Below are positions 39,717 to 50,800 of a stretch of 64,000 bases of DNA, in pieces. Source of the DNA: Aurantiochytrium sp. KH105 (lineage: Eukaryota; Sar; Bigyra; Thraustochytrida; Thraustochytriidae); NCBI GenBank assembly GCA_003116975.1, contig BGKB01000262.1, forward strand, positions 124,001 to 188,000. Reading direction: 5' to 3'. Each line of letters opens with the position of its first letter. The first letter of the stretch is position 1. Position numbers and translations under genes: made by a program. The notes under the pieces are model-generated. The model was not told where the DNA came from, did not search any database, and saw only the letters and a program-made list of their open reading frames with translations.

Positions 39717-42485
39717 ATGGCGGGCCCCGGGAGCGGCGACCGGCACCGGAGCATGACGCGCGCGAGCAAGTCGCACCTGCGCAAGACGCTCTCGCGCAAG
39801 ACGGAGCGCAAGAAGCAGCGCGAGGACAAGAAGCAGCGCAAGCAGGAAAGCGCCGTGCGCCTCGCGCACCGCAAACGCGAGTTTGTGCAGCAGCAAAGGC
39901 GGCAGGAGGAGCAGGAGCAGGAGCAGAGGCGCCGCCAACGCGAAGACGCGCGGGAGGCGCGTAAAGGCAGGAAGCGCGCACGGGGCAGCGACGAAGGCGA
40001 CAAGCGAAGCGACGCGAAACGGAGCTCGAAGCGGCGCCAGGCTGAAAAGTCCGCGCCTGTTCGACCTCCCAACCCCGAGGACGAAGAGATCGAGTACCTG
40101 GAACGTAAACTCGGGCTCCGCGCTTCGACCGATAAACGCGAGAAGAACTGGGCTCGTGTGGTGCGCGAGTTGACAATCGATGGCTTTGACGAAGAGCTTC
40201 TTGGTTTTGTCGGCGACCTTGACAAGGGCAAATCGATCACGGATTTGGAGCACGAGGCCGGCCGCAAGTTTACTCCGAAGATGGCCGCTGAGCTTGCCCA
40301 GCGTGACACCCTCAGTGACGACGACGACGAAGTCCACGAGGAAGTTGAGAGCGAGTCGATCCAACGTCCCCCTTCAGCTTCGCAAGGTATACTTGACGAC
40401 ATGGATGCCGCGTTTGGTGACGCAGCATCTGAAGAAGACGAGGACGAGGACGAGGATGAAGACGAGGACGAGGATGAGGACGAGGATGAAGACGATGTCG
40501 AAGACGATTCCGACATCGAGGATGAGGACGACGAGGGTGACGACAATGATATTGATTATGACGACATCCCCTCGGAAGATGATGATGGCGCCTCCGTTTC
40601 TGGTGGCGATGAGGATGAGGATGAAGAAGATGACGAGGATGCGCTCGCAGACGCCAAAGTATCCTCCGAGAACGTGACATATCTTCCAAAGAGCGATCTG
40701 TATGGGTCAAGTGCTGGCGCCGAGGCTGACTCGAGCAATCAAGATGGCTCGGGCGAAGGAGGGAGGCGGCGGAGCAAATTTTTTGAAAAGTTTGGAGGGG
40801 AAAAGCTTCGCTTGCGACGGTTTCTGAACGGTCTTGTGAACAGGCTCACCGAAGACAATATGCAGCCTCTTGCGACGCAAATTGCAGCTCTTTACCACGA
40901 GCATCCGCGGAGCATGGTCAACGAGACTCTTTGCGACGTTATCTTGGGCGGTCTTGCCAGCAACGAGATTCTCGTCATGACCACGCTGGCCACCAACTAC
41001 GCAGGCCTCGTGGCAACACTTTGCTATTTACAGGGAGCTCACGTTGGCGCAGCTATACTGGAAAGCCTCGTTCTCAGATTCGACAACGTCATTGCTGAAA
41101 AGAGCTCAAGCAATGCAATCGGTGGTGAGAATGGAGACGAAGAAGATGATGATGATGAGGAGGAGGAGGAGGAGGGAGCTACTGTTGCGAGCAAAAAGGG
41201 CGCGAATCTCGCAGTCTTTGTGAGCCATTTGGTGTCGTTTGGCGTCACGGGCCCCGGACTCGTCTTTGATCTACTCGACAGGCTCACAGAAACTCCGTTA
41301 GATGCCGCGCAAGTCGAAACGTTTATCACAGTGATCAACGAGTGTGGACATCGTCTTCGGAAAGCAGACCCAGCCCGTCTTGTGCGCGTAATTGAACACC
41401 TCCAGTCCCATGACGAGAGGCCAGACGCCGCGCGGGGCGTCGCGGCCCACTCGCGCAAAGAGTACCTTTTGGAAGAGATTTACGCTCTCAAAAATAACAA
41501 GAAGCGCAACGAAGCCGTCGATGAGCGAATCAAGCGCACCCTGCGCTTTGTCAAACAGGTGCGCACATCGACAGACTCGCGCTTCGTGGCGCTCCAACTG
41601 CCGTGGGACGACCTTTTGCATGCCGAAGAGCGTGGCCGATGGTGGATCGTTGGCGGCGTGTGGAAAGACCAGGAAGATCAGCTTCGAAGAAATAAGGCCG
41701 TCGCTGGCGGCGCAGGGGGCGGTGCTCTTGCGTCAGGAGGCGGTGCAGGGGGCCAGGGCCCTATCCCAAGAGCCTTGGCTCGCGCCCCTCCTTTTCTGGT
41801 TGATTTGGCCAAACGACAGCGGATGAACACGGATATCCGTCGCGCCATCTTTTGCGAGATCATGTCGGCAGAAGATGCTTTTGACGGACTCCAGCGCCTC
41901 GCGGCCTTGAACTTGAGAGACCGTCAGGAGCGCGAGATCGCTCATGTCGTGATGCGCTGCTGCAGCGCTTCGAAAAAATTCAATACGTACTTTGGCGAGC
42001 TGGCGGTGCGCTTGTGCCAGCAAAAGCCGCAATTCAAGTTCACCTTTCAGATTGCCTTTTGGGATACTTTCAAGGAGATTGAGTCAATGAAAACAAGGCA
42101 ACTGACTAATCTGGCCAAACTTCTGGCGCATTTGATGCTGCAGCATGCGCTCTCCCTCTCATCTCTGAAAACCGTAGAGTTCGCCTCTTTAGGCGATCAG
42201 GGCGTCCTCTTTTTCAACGTCTTCTTTGCAAGCCTTCTGTGCCACGGCGGTGACGACCGTGATGCAGCACGCCGCGTCGCCCAGACGGTGAACCGCCTTG
42301 GAGGAAGCAAGGACTTCCAAATGGTCAGCGATGGGATGTTGCTGTTTTTTCACCGTCACCTTTCGATCCCGGATGGACCCGACTCGCTCTTGGCAAAGCG
42401 CCTCAAGATGATGAAGCGAGTCATTGACGCCCTCGTTCTCAAGCGCTCGATGCACGAGGACCCGGGCGAGGACATGCTGCTCTAA
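39717..42485 (+). CDS. NOM1: NOM1/SGD1-type nucleolar MIF4G-MA3 protein
   Basis: 922 aa from the ATG at 39717. The basic start (SKSHLRKTLSRKTERKKQRE) gives nucleolar localisation, and an acidic Asp/Glu run covers about 239-308. A MIF4G-type helical repeat domain is at about 362-560 (GLVNRLTEDNMQPLATQIAALY, CDVILGGLASNEILVMTTLA). An MA3 domain is at about 703-838 (NTDIRRAIFCEIMSAEDAFDGLQRL, KFTFQIAFWDTFKEIESM). In yeast SGD1 and human NOM1 act in small-subunit (18S) ribosome biogenesis with eIF4A-like helicases. The neighbour, DDX51, is also a ribosome-assembly gene. Confidence 0.93.
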   Translation: MAGPGSGDRHRSMTRASKSHLRKTLSRKTERKKQREDKKQRKQESAVRLAHRKREFVQQQRRQEEQEQEQRRRQREDAREARKGRKRARGSDEGDKRSDAKRSSKRRQAEKSAPVRPPNPEDEEIEYLERKLGLRASTDKREKNWARVVRELTIDGFDEELLGFVGDLDKGKSITDLEHEAGRKFTPKMAAELAQRDTLSDDDDEVHEEVESESIQRPPSASQGILDDMDAAFGDAASEEDEDEDEDEDEDEDEDEDEDDVEDDSDIEDEDDEGDDNDIDYDDIPSEDDDGASVSGGDEDEDEEDDEDALADAKVSSENVTYLPKSDLYGSSAGAEADSSNQDGSGEGGRRRSKFFEKFGGEKLRLRRFLNGLVNRLTEDNMQPLATQIAALYHEHPRSMVNETLCDVILGGLASNEILVMTTLATNYAGLVATLCYLQGAHVGAAILESLVLRFDNVIAEKSSSNAIGGENGDEEDDDDEEEEEEGATVASKKGANLAVFVSHLVSFGVTGPGLVFDLLDRLTETPLDAAQVETFITVINECGHRLRKADPARLVRVIEHLQSHDERPDAARGVAAHSRKEYLLEEIYALKNNKKRNEAVDERIKRTLRFVKQVRTSTDSRFVALQLPWDDLLHAEERGRWWIVGGVWKDQEDQLRRNKAVAGGAGGGALASGGGAGGQGPIPRALARAPPFLVDLAKRQRMNTDIRRAIFCEIMSAEDAFDGLQRLAALNLRDRQEREIAHVVMRCCSASKKFNTYFGELAVRLCQQKPQFKFTFQIAFWDTFKEIESMKTRQLTNLAKLLAHLMLQHALSLSSLKTVEFASLGDQGVLFFNVFFASLLCHGGDDRDAARRVAQTVNRLGGSKDFQMVSDGMLLFFHRHLSIPDGPDSLLAKRLKMMKRVIDALVLKRSMHEDPGEDMLL

Positions 42486-42680
42486 ATCACTTGGACAAAA
42501 AGGAAGGCATTGGACAAGGTATTTGGAAGAAAACCATTTGAAAAAGCAGCGAAAACGCTAACAATCAAAACTAGAATTTTTGTTTGGGGTGAAATTGTAC
42601 ACACGTGACGAACAAGTCCAGACGAGACCGAACCATACGAGCTGATGGTATCATCATCGTTATCGCCGCCGTTGAGCGCA
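42486..42680. other. Convergent spacer NOM1/DDX51
   Basis: 195 bp, AT-richer than the coding DNA. 3' flanks of two ribosome-biogenesis genes. Confidence 0.45.
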
Positions 42681-44426
42681 TCAGCGACCGCGACGCTTGG
42701 CACGAGCCTCTTCCTTAACCTGCGTCTTCATCTGTTCAAGGGAAGACTGAATCTCTTCCAAACTCTCCTGGATCAAAGCTTCATCAAAGTAGATCTCCGT
42801 TGGCGTCTGGTGATGAATCTGTGCGCGCATGCGTTTGTAAGAACGGACTTCTTTGGGCTGGAGTACTGTAAAGCTGCTGCCAACTCTGCCGGCACGAGCC
42901 ACACGTCCCACGCGGTGTACGTAGGCCTTGGTGTGGCCTGGAATATCGTAATTGACCACGTTGCGGAGATTGTCGAGATCAATGCCGCGAGCCATCACAT
43001 CCGACACGATCACAGTTGAGATCTTACCATTATTCAGTCGCGAAAGAATGTTGGAGCGCTTCTTTTGTGATTGCGAGGAAGAAATCTCAGCAACCGATTC
43101 GCCCAATAGCAACTTCAGAAAGACTGCGAGACGATGCGTGGCTTCCACGGACGCAGCAAAAACCAGACTAGGTGCACCCTCGAAGGATTTGATGAGCTGT
43201 ACCAGCGCAAGAGGCTTTTGTTGAGATTTGCACACGAGAATGTGATCCTTGAGGGATTCGGGCAAAGCAAAGCCTTGAATCGGGTCCTCGTCTTCGCCAG
43301 ACTGGGCACGGGCCGTATCAAGGGCACCATTGCCCCCCCCTTCTTGTTGAGACTCTTTATCAAGAGTTTGATCTTCGAGAGCAGCTGCATCTGGACCAGG
43401 CGCCGCCTCGCCGGTATTGCGTGACACGTGCAAGGTGACATAAATGGGCCGGCGTAGATTGAGAGCAGCAAGTTGTGCCGGGTCACGCGTCAGCGTGGCA
43501 GAACACAATACTCTGCGCAAGACGGGCTCGTCAAAACGATGCGAAGCGACATTGTTCCCGAACTGTGAACGCGCTGAAGAGGCATGAAGCTTTAAGCGGC
43601 CGCCGTCCCAGACGGCATGGCCAGTCTTGTCGCTAAAAGTTGCCTCGTAAATCTTCTCGAGCCAACCCTGGTATCTTTGAGACAGCAGACGATCGGCCTC
43701 GTCCATGACGAAAAAGTTAAGGTGCTCCAGAGTGAAGCCAGTAGTCAACTTGAGGTGATCCACGAGTCGTCCGGGCGTGCAGACAAGGATGTCACAGGCG
43801 CAGACTGCCGTCTCGGCCTGCTCAAACGAGGTCTGACCGATACTGCATGCCACGACGAGTTTCGTGTCTGTGCATAGAGCATCAAGAACGCTGCGACACT
43901 GCAGCGCGAGCTCGCGCGTGGGCAAGAGGATGAGAGCGCGCACCCGCTGCACGACACGATTTGCGAGGCTCGCAACAATCGGCACCGCAAAGATGAGCGT
44001 TTTGCCACTACCAGTCGGAGCAGAAATGCACAGATCGCCCGAAGATGCAAGAAATTTGGAGATGGCGCGCACCTGGATCGCAAAGAAGCGCTCAATTTTG
44101 AGCAAGGAGCGCAGATTCTCGCCCAGCTGCGCGTCAATGCCCCATTGCTCGCACTGCTCCTCTACGGTAGCATCTACATGGGTGGCGTTGGAAACGCCTC
44201 GAGACTGTACTTTGCGCCTTTTGTGCGCAGGTCTCTTGAGCTCGCTCACGCCCTCCGGGACCAGCAGCTGGGCCTTGAGCAGATCTGCGTTGGCTTCGGC
44301 TTTGGCGAGAGCCGCTTCGCGCAACTTTCGCGCCTCCTCGCGCTTTTGTTGCGCGGCCTCGGCGGCTTCTGCGGCGTCTTCGGGCTCGGCGCGCGCGCGC
44401 CGCCGTCGCTGACTGCGCGAAACCAT
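42681..44426 (-). CDS. DDX51: DEAD-box RNA helicase, DDX51/Dbp6 family
   Basis: 581 aa from the ATG at 44426 (MVSRSQRRRR). The frame continues upstream without an ATG. Helicase motifs: I APTGSGKT (136-143), Ia LPTRELALQ, Ib TPGRLVDHL, II MDEADRLL (DEAD 242-245), III CSATLT, V DVMARGIDL and VI HRVGRVARAGR. The Q motif region is atypical (WGIDAQLGENLRSLLKIERFFAIQ), as in Dbp6/DDX51. The family works in large-subunit (60S) assembly. N-terminus is Arg/Glu-rich coiled coil. All residues needed for ATP hydrolysis are present. Confidence 0.93.
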   Translation of the reverse strand: MVSRSQRRRRARAEPEDAAEAAEAAQQKREEARKLREAALAKAEANADLLKAQLLVPEGVSELKRPAHKRRKVQSRGVSNATHVDATVEEQCEQWGIDAQLGENLRSLLKIERFFAIQVRAISKFLASSGDLCISAPTGSGKTLIFAVPIVASLANRVVQRVRALILLPTRELALQCRSVLDALCTDTKLVVACSIGQTSFEQAETAVCACDILVCTPGRLVDHLKLTTGFTLEHLNFFVMDEADRLLSQRYQGWLEKIYEATFSDKTGHAVWDGGRLKLHASSARSQFGNNVASHRFDEPVLRRVLCSATLTRDPAQLAALNLRRPIYVTLHVSRNTGEAAPGPDAAALEDQTLDKESQQEGGGNGALDTARAQSGEDEDPIQGFALPESLKDHILVCKSQQKPLALVQLIKSFEGAPSLVFAASVEATHRLAVFLKLLLGESVAEISSSQSQKKRSNILSRLNNGKISTVIVSDVMARGIDLDNLRNVVNYDIPGHTKAYVHRVGRVARAGRVGSSFTVLQPKEVRSYKRMRAQIHHQTPTEIYFDEALIQESLEEIQSSLEQMKTQVKEEARAKRRGR

Positions 44427-44896
44427 CTCGCGCGCGCGCACCGCACAGCCTTGTCTCCAGGTCCGGCCGCGCCCGGGTCTGGTCTCTGGCGGCGGCAAAA
44501 TCACTCCATCAGCGAATTGGGGTTGCGCAAATCGATGGGTGGACCTCGCCTCGCTGGCAGAGATTTTGCTTATCTCGACCTGACTCTCTCTTCTTTCGTT
44601 TTCGTCAAGTTGTGTTGGGGTGAACGTTGTCACGGTGGCAGCGGGTCTCGTGAGGCTACATTCTGCCGCTCATTAATATTTTGCAAAAGGAGGAAAAGAT
44701 GCTTATTCTGATGCATTATAGACTGATGCTGCTGCTGGCGATGCTGCTTGACTTACGACTAATTGTAACGTATAAGCGAAGAAGAAGAAAAAGAAGAAGA
44801 AGAAGATGATGATGATGATGACGATAACGATGACGATAACGATGACGAATGACGACGGCTACGATTAGGACAACACTGCAAGAAAAAGGGAAAAGT

Positions 44897-47800
44897 CTAC
44901 TGCCGCATGAGCAACTTGACGTGAGCGCCAGCCTTGACCCCCGCTTGACGCATGGAGAGACTGTCCGCGAGTCGCTTGCCTTTGTAGAGAAGTATAATAC
45001 TCTCGACTGGAAGCGCTTCGCTAAAGGCAAGACGCGTCTTGAGCTTGCCGACAGTCTCTGCATCACTTGGGAGCGCAATGGTCTTCGTGCGGGACACGGA
45101 TGCAATAAAGTCCACAAAAACAGAGAATCCCGACGAGGCATTGTCGGGAGATGTGGAGACGCGCGGAGCCTCGCGTTCATTGCCGGAAGTTTTGCCCTCT
45201 TCTACCTCCTTTTTCTCCCTCTCCTCCCTTTCATCCCCTTGGGCGCGCTCAGCCGCGGCATTCTCAGAAGTCAATGTGAGACGTTGTTCGAGCTCACCTA
45301 CGAAACGCAGAAATTCTGTCCATTCAAGAGCACCCTTGCCTTGCTGGTCGTACGCAACAAAAGTCCCGGTCTTAGTGTCGCGCTGTCCGCCAGTAAAGGC
45401 CTCGTCGACAGCGCCAAGAAGTCGGGCCTGCCATTCCTTGCTGTCTGAGGCGTCAAAGCGACCATTGCCAAACTGGCGGAAAAAGTCTCCAAGAGCGGCG
45501 ATCATGCGGCCCTTGGCAATCACTCGCTTGTGCTGGCTGAGAGGCACGCCGACGTTCCCTACGCCTGCGGCACCCAGTGCTTGCAACTCTTTTTCTGCGT
45601 GCCGATCAAAAATCCCGCGAAGCTTTTTGCGCCGCTCCTTCTCTGCGGCCCGTCGCTCCCGCTCCTCGAGGCTCAGGTCTTGCGTATCGTCTTTCTTTGC
45701 TCTGCGTTTGCGGCGCTCCTCGACACTGCGCACTTCCTGCGCAATCTCTTCGTTGTAATGATTGGCCATGGCTTGCGTCTGCTGCAGCGTACGACGCAGC
45801 GCCTGGACCTCGCGATTTTTGACACGAAGAGCGGCCCACAGCTCCTCAGTCTCATCGTTGTTTGCGGCACCGCAACGCTGGCTTCGAGGCGAGACATGCT
45901 GCGGACTGGCAGTTGACGGCCTCGCAGGGCCTCTCCCGCGAGACTTTCGCTGCCGCGAAGGGATGGCGGATTGCGGGCGGTCCGAAGTCGCGCTCTTTGC
46001 GCCTCCAAAGACACTTCGTTGCTGCTCGAGACGGTCATATTCGAGGACGACAGTGGCCTTCTTCTGCGCCACGCCCAGATTCCGCTGCAGCTGCGAAATT
46101 TCCTTGTCGAGCTCTTGGTTGCGCTCGTGCAAATTTTTCAGCACGTCCGCCTTCGCGACACCTCCAGTGCGAGACGAGCCTTGTGCGCGCGGCGGTTTCG
46201 AGTGCGCGCTTCGTGCAGAGGATTTTGTACTCGATGGGGACTTGATAAGTCTGCGCGCTGCATTCGTGGTGGCCCGACTGTGCTGCGCGGCGCAGAATCG
46301 AATGACGGCACGCGCGACCTCAAAATTCCGAGCCGCGAACTTGTCTGGCTGCTCGCGTAGACTGCCAACGCGAGCGACGTGCTCCAGAGAGTCAACAAAG
46401 GCCTCAAAGCAGACGAGCTCGGGCTTGTCTTCGCGCTGAAAGTTAACAATGACTCGAGCCGTGAGTCGCGCGACCTCGGAGGGCGTCAGCAAGTTTCCTA
46501 CAACCTGGATGCAGGTCTGAAAGCCCTTCTTGGAGATCTCACCGTTGCGGTCGGCAATGGCCTCTTTGGTCGCAAACCTACGCAGACATCGCGCAAGTGC
46601 CTGCTGCGTCAACGACCGACCACGTCCCACGGCAGCCTTTACGCCTTGAGCACCCTCGTCAACCGCGCCCGTGCTCTCGGCGCGCTGGGCCGCACGTTGA
46701 GCGCTGACGCCAAGAGCGACTTCCTTGGCCTGCTGGAGTTTTTCTTGCAGCTCATACGCAGACTCGCGCATCGCCTGCGCCACCGTGACGCCCAAGGCGG
46801 TGTCGACGCGATTTTCAAGGTCGTAGCTCTTGAGGCCGTCGATGAGTTTCCGCAAAAGGATGCCATAATTCTCCTCATCGTGTGTTCGGAATTTGCCCTT
46901 TTGCGCAACCTCGGCGAGGCGCTCCTCGAGAGGATTTCCCTCGAGGCGCAATGAAGACAGCGCGCGCAAGCGGTAAAAAGAGCGCGGCAGCTGACGGATT
47001 AAGTTTCCGGCCAGATCAAGATGCGTGAGTCGCGAGCCCTGCTCCCCAATCGAGGCAGGAAGATCCCGCAGACGGTTGTTGTGAAGCTTCCATTTCTCGA
47101 GCATTGGCGGCACGCCAGTCGGCAGGGCCTCAATATCATTTTGGTGCAGCCAGCATTCCGTGAGCGATGAGAGGCTGGCAAAGTTGGCCGGAAGGCGCGT
47201 CAGTCTGTTGCATTGCAGCTTCAGCGACTTGAGCGACTCCAAGTCGCCGATGCGATCCGGAAGCGCGGCCAGACGATTATTATTGACACGCAGCTCGCGG
47301 AGAGCGGCAAGCGAGCACAAAGAGTCTGGAAGCTCAGCGAGCGCGTTATGTTGCAGCGTGAGCGTCTCCAACGATTTCGCGCGTCCTACTCCACTCGGCA
47401 AGCGAAGCAAGTTGTTGCCTTCGAGGTGAAGGGTTTTCAGCGACCCCAAGCCCGAGCCAAACGACTCCGGCAACGCGGCAATTCGATTGTCGCCGAGATC
47501 GAGATCCACCAAGGCCCCAAGGCAATCACCGAGCGGGCGCGGTGCTGTGCTGAGCTGGTTGTTGCGGAGGTTGAGAGTGATAAGTTTCGAAGCCATGCTG
47601 ATCCAGTCCGCTTCGTCCTCGGGGAGAGCGCGAATGCGGTTGGAGGAAAGCTCCAAGATGCTGAGCTCGAGGCCTGCCAATGCGCCGCTGGCCACAGTTG
47701 CAATTTGGTTGTGATCGAGCACCAGCTCTCGCAGCGTCGAGAGAGCACTTAGAGCCTTGGGGATCTGCTGCAGGCAATTGTGAGAGAGTCGCAAGGTGCA

Positions 47801-50800
47801 AAGATTTGTGAAGCAGCTGTCCTGAGCGCGAAGGTCGATTGCATCGAGCTTGGTAATGTTATTGTGACACATGCTCATGTATCGGAGCGACCTCAGATCG
47901 AGGAGTGCACGTGGTACTGCGCTCAGTGCGTTACCATCGAGCAGCAGGTGCGTCATTTGTCGTAGTGCCGGGCTGGCAAAGATACTTTGTGGAAGGCTCG
48001 AGAGTCCATGCGAGGGCAGCGCCAAAACTCGGGTGGCGATACTGCGTACGACGGCAAGTTGGGCGTCAAGCGTGGCGTTCGCTTGCACGTAGTATTTCTT
48101 CAAGGTCTGCAGCGCCCAGTGCACGCGACGCTTCGTTTCTGACTCCCACTTAGCCTTATCACTACGTTCAAAGTGACGCGGCTTGACCCATGTTCGCTCG
48201 CCCGTAAGTCGGCACGACCAATAGGGGCGTCCGGTCTCATCTTGGTATCGGACCCAGTGTTTCTCGCGTTCGGGGACCAAGGCCCGGCGCACAGCCTTGG
48301 TCCAGCGGCGCTGGCGCTTGCCAATATCTCCAGTCGTCTGGTTTTCATTGGCGACGCGAGCCCTCGCGGTGCGTGCAGCTCTGGCCGCACGAATGCCATA
48401 AAAGAAGGCGTCGATGCTGATAGAGCCTGCATTCTCCGTGTCATAGTGCATCAAGAGTGTCTTGGTCTCTTCGCGTGTGAGGATGATCCCATATCGGGTG
48501 AGCGCTGCTCGGAAATCTCGGCGCGAAAGTTTGCGATCATCGCCAAAACTTGGCGCCTCTTGGAACTCGCGCTCAAGATTGTCGAGGGTGCGGTCAGTTC
48601 CGCATACGCGTAAGAAGGCGCCGCGAACCCTGCGCAGGACCTCGTACAGGTCTCGTTCGTAGTCTTCAAAGTTACGCGCCGATAGCCTCGAGCGCAGCTT
48701 GTTCATTTTGCGGTCTTCAGCGTCCTGAAGAATGCGATCGATGGCCCACTTGTCGCGAAGCATGAGGTCGCGACGGGCACGTTTCTCTGCAAACTGCATC
48801 CACTCCTCTCGTCTGATATCATTGGCATCGCAGACGATACGCTCGAATATTTCATCATCGCCGATACCAGCACTGAGCTCAGCATGAAAGGTGAGCCAGT
48901 CAGCACGCGTCATGGACGAGAGCAGCGTGCCGTGAGCGTCTCCACGAGGTGGCTGCATTGCAGTCTCGAGGCTTGCAAGTGCTTGTAAAAGAGCATTGCG
49001 CGTTTTGGGCTCAAGCGGTCCAGCAGTGTTTGAGCCCTCCGCGACGAGGTTGTTGGTGTTGTCGAGTAGGCTACGATACCTCGCGACGACCTCAGCTGCA
49101 GGTGCCAGACAGTGTCGCTCAGCAAGAGCACGCTGTGCTCGACGACTCCAGAGGTGTTCCGGAGGCGAAAGCCAAGGTGCGTGCTTTGCGTAGAGCTTTT
49201 GAAAGAGATCTTTGTTGACACGCTCGTTGTCCTTGTACCTCTGATGAACAGTTTGCGCTTTGCTTTCCTCGAGCTTGGAGGGTGCAAACTGTGTATAAAA
49301 TTCAATGAGATTTGCCAGCCTATCCGACTTTGGTACAGCCATGGGCTCAAAGTATAGCTTTTCGAATGCCCAGTTGGCAGCGAGATGCCTTCGGTCCGAA
49401 AGCGCCCCACGCGCGAGTCCTGCGACGCGAGTGATGGGAATGAGGCCATCACCCGCGCTGTCGAGGACAGCCAAGAAGAAGTCTCGCTCATGTTTCGTGA
49501 GCGAGGACGCGTGGGTAGCAAAATAGGCTTCGAGATCTTCCCGAGAGACACGGCCATCTGCGCCAAAACTCGGAAGCTCACGCAGATCAGCCTCGAAGTC
49601 AAGCAGGCTGCGCGTCGCGTCGCGCTCCGTGATTTGCGCGCGAAGTGTCACGCAGACCTTCCATAATTTGTGGATGAAAACGTCGAAGGCAAAACCCATT
49701 TCCTGCTGAATCGAGCCCATCTTCGGGAGAGCGCAGAGGCGTGCCGTCTCGAGTCCTGGGGTCAGACGCAGCCGATTCGGTCCTGCGTTGGCATCCTTGG
49801 AAGCATCGTCGGAGCCGAACTGCGTACGAAGAAGCTCGTATCTTTTGGTTGCCCTTTGCCTCGCAATACGCTGGAGTTTGGCAATGTCCCGTTTCCTGAA
49901 GGCCTCCCGATCGTGAGCAAGGCCCGCCTCCAGATCGAGAAGCTCCTTTTTCTCGAGGTCTGCAATGATGTGGCGCGATTTGAAACCGCGCCATGTCGCC
50001 TGCAGCCGGGTCGCGGCGTGAGCTACGAGCCGTGTGCCTTGATCTTTATCTTCGTTGGCTTCCTTATCTTCGAGTCCCTCCTTGCGGACGGCTTCGAGAA
50101 TAGTATCTTCGGCAGTTTCGATGCTTTCGAAGGCTGCTTCAGCCACGAGTGCGCGACGTATTGCGAGCGCAAGACTACGGATGCGCGCTGCCGCTTCTTC
50201 GCGCTCGTGGGCGTCTGCGCTTGCCCACCTTTGCTCCCACTCGTACACTTTTACCTGCGAGTGTGCCGTGTCCCCTCCCGACATCAAAGACGACGTCTGA
50301 TGTTGCTCTTGCTGCTGTTGCCGCTGCTGTTGCTGATGAGATTGGATGACAGCGTCAAGCCAGGCTTCTGGATTTTCGAAGGCTTTGTCAGCTAGAGAGA
50401 GCTTGAGAGCGAGCGCTGTGGACGCTGCGTTCGCCTCGGGAGCACTTTCACCAGAAAGCAGCCAGCAGTTGCGGAGGCGCTTGACAATCGCCACACAGTC
50501 AATACCGGCAATGATGTAGTTTTTGCTCGCGTCTTGTTGAGAACTTTTGACGGACGCAGAGGCGGCCTTGGTCTGGCCATCTTCCCATAGAGCCGTGGAT
50601 TTGCCAAAGGCATCACGCGTAGGGGCTGAAACGCGTTGCCAACTACGTCTGTCGGCAGCAGCGGCGCGGCTGCGCAGTGGGGCCGTCACGAAGACGCTTG
50701 CGCTCGCTTCCGAAGGAGGAGGCGGAACCCATCCGCGACCGTCGCCTGCGCCGGTGCCGTTTTCGTGGCGGTACACGTTGTCATCCTCCTCGAAGTCCCC

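Noticed and set aside
39166-39756. Plus-strand frame with a leader-like start before NOM1
   Set aside because: Overlaps the NOM1 start in another frame and becomes Arg/Ala-skewed. The first 40 codons alone are insufficient evidence.
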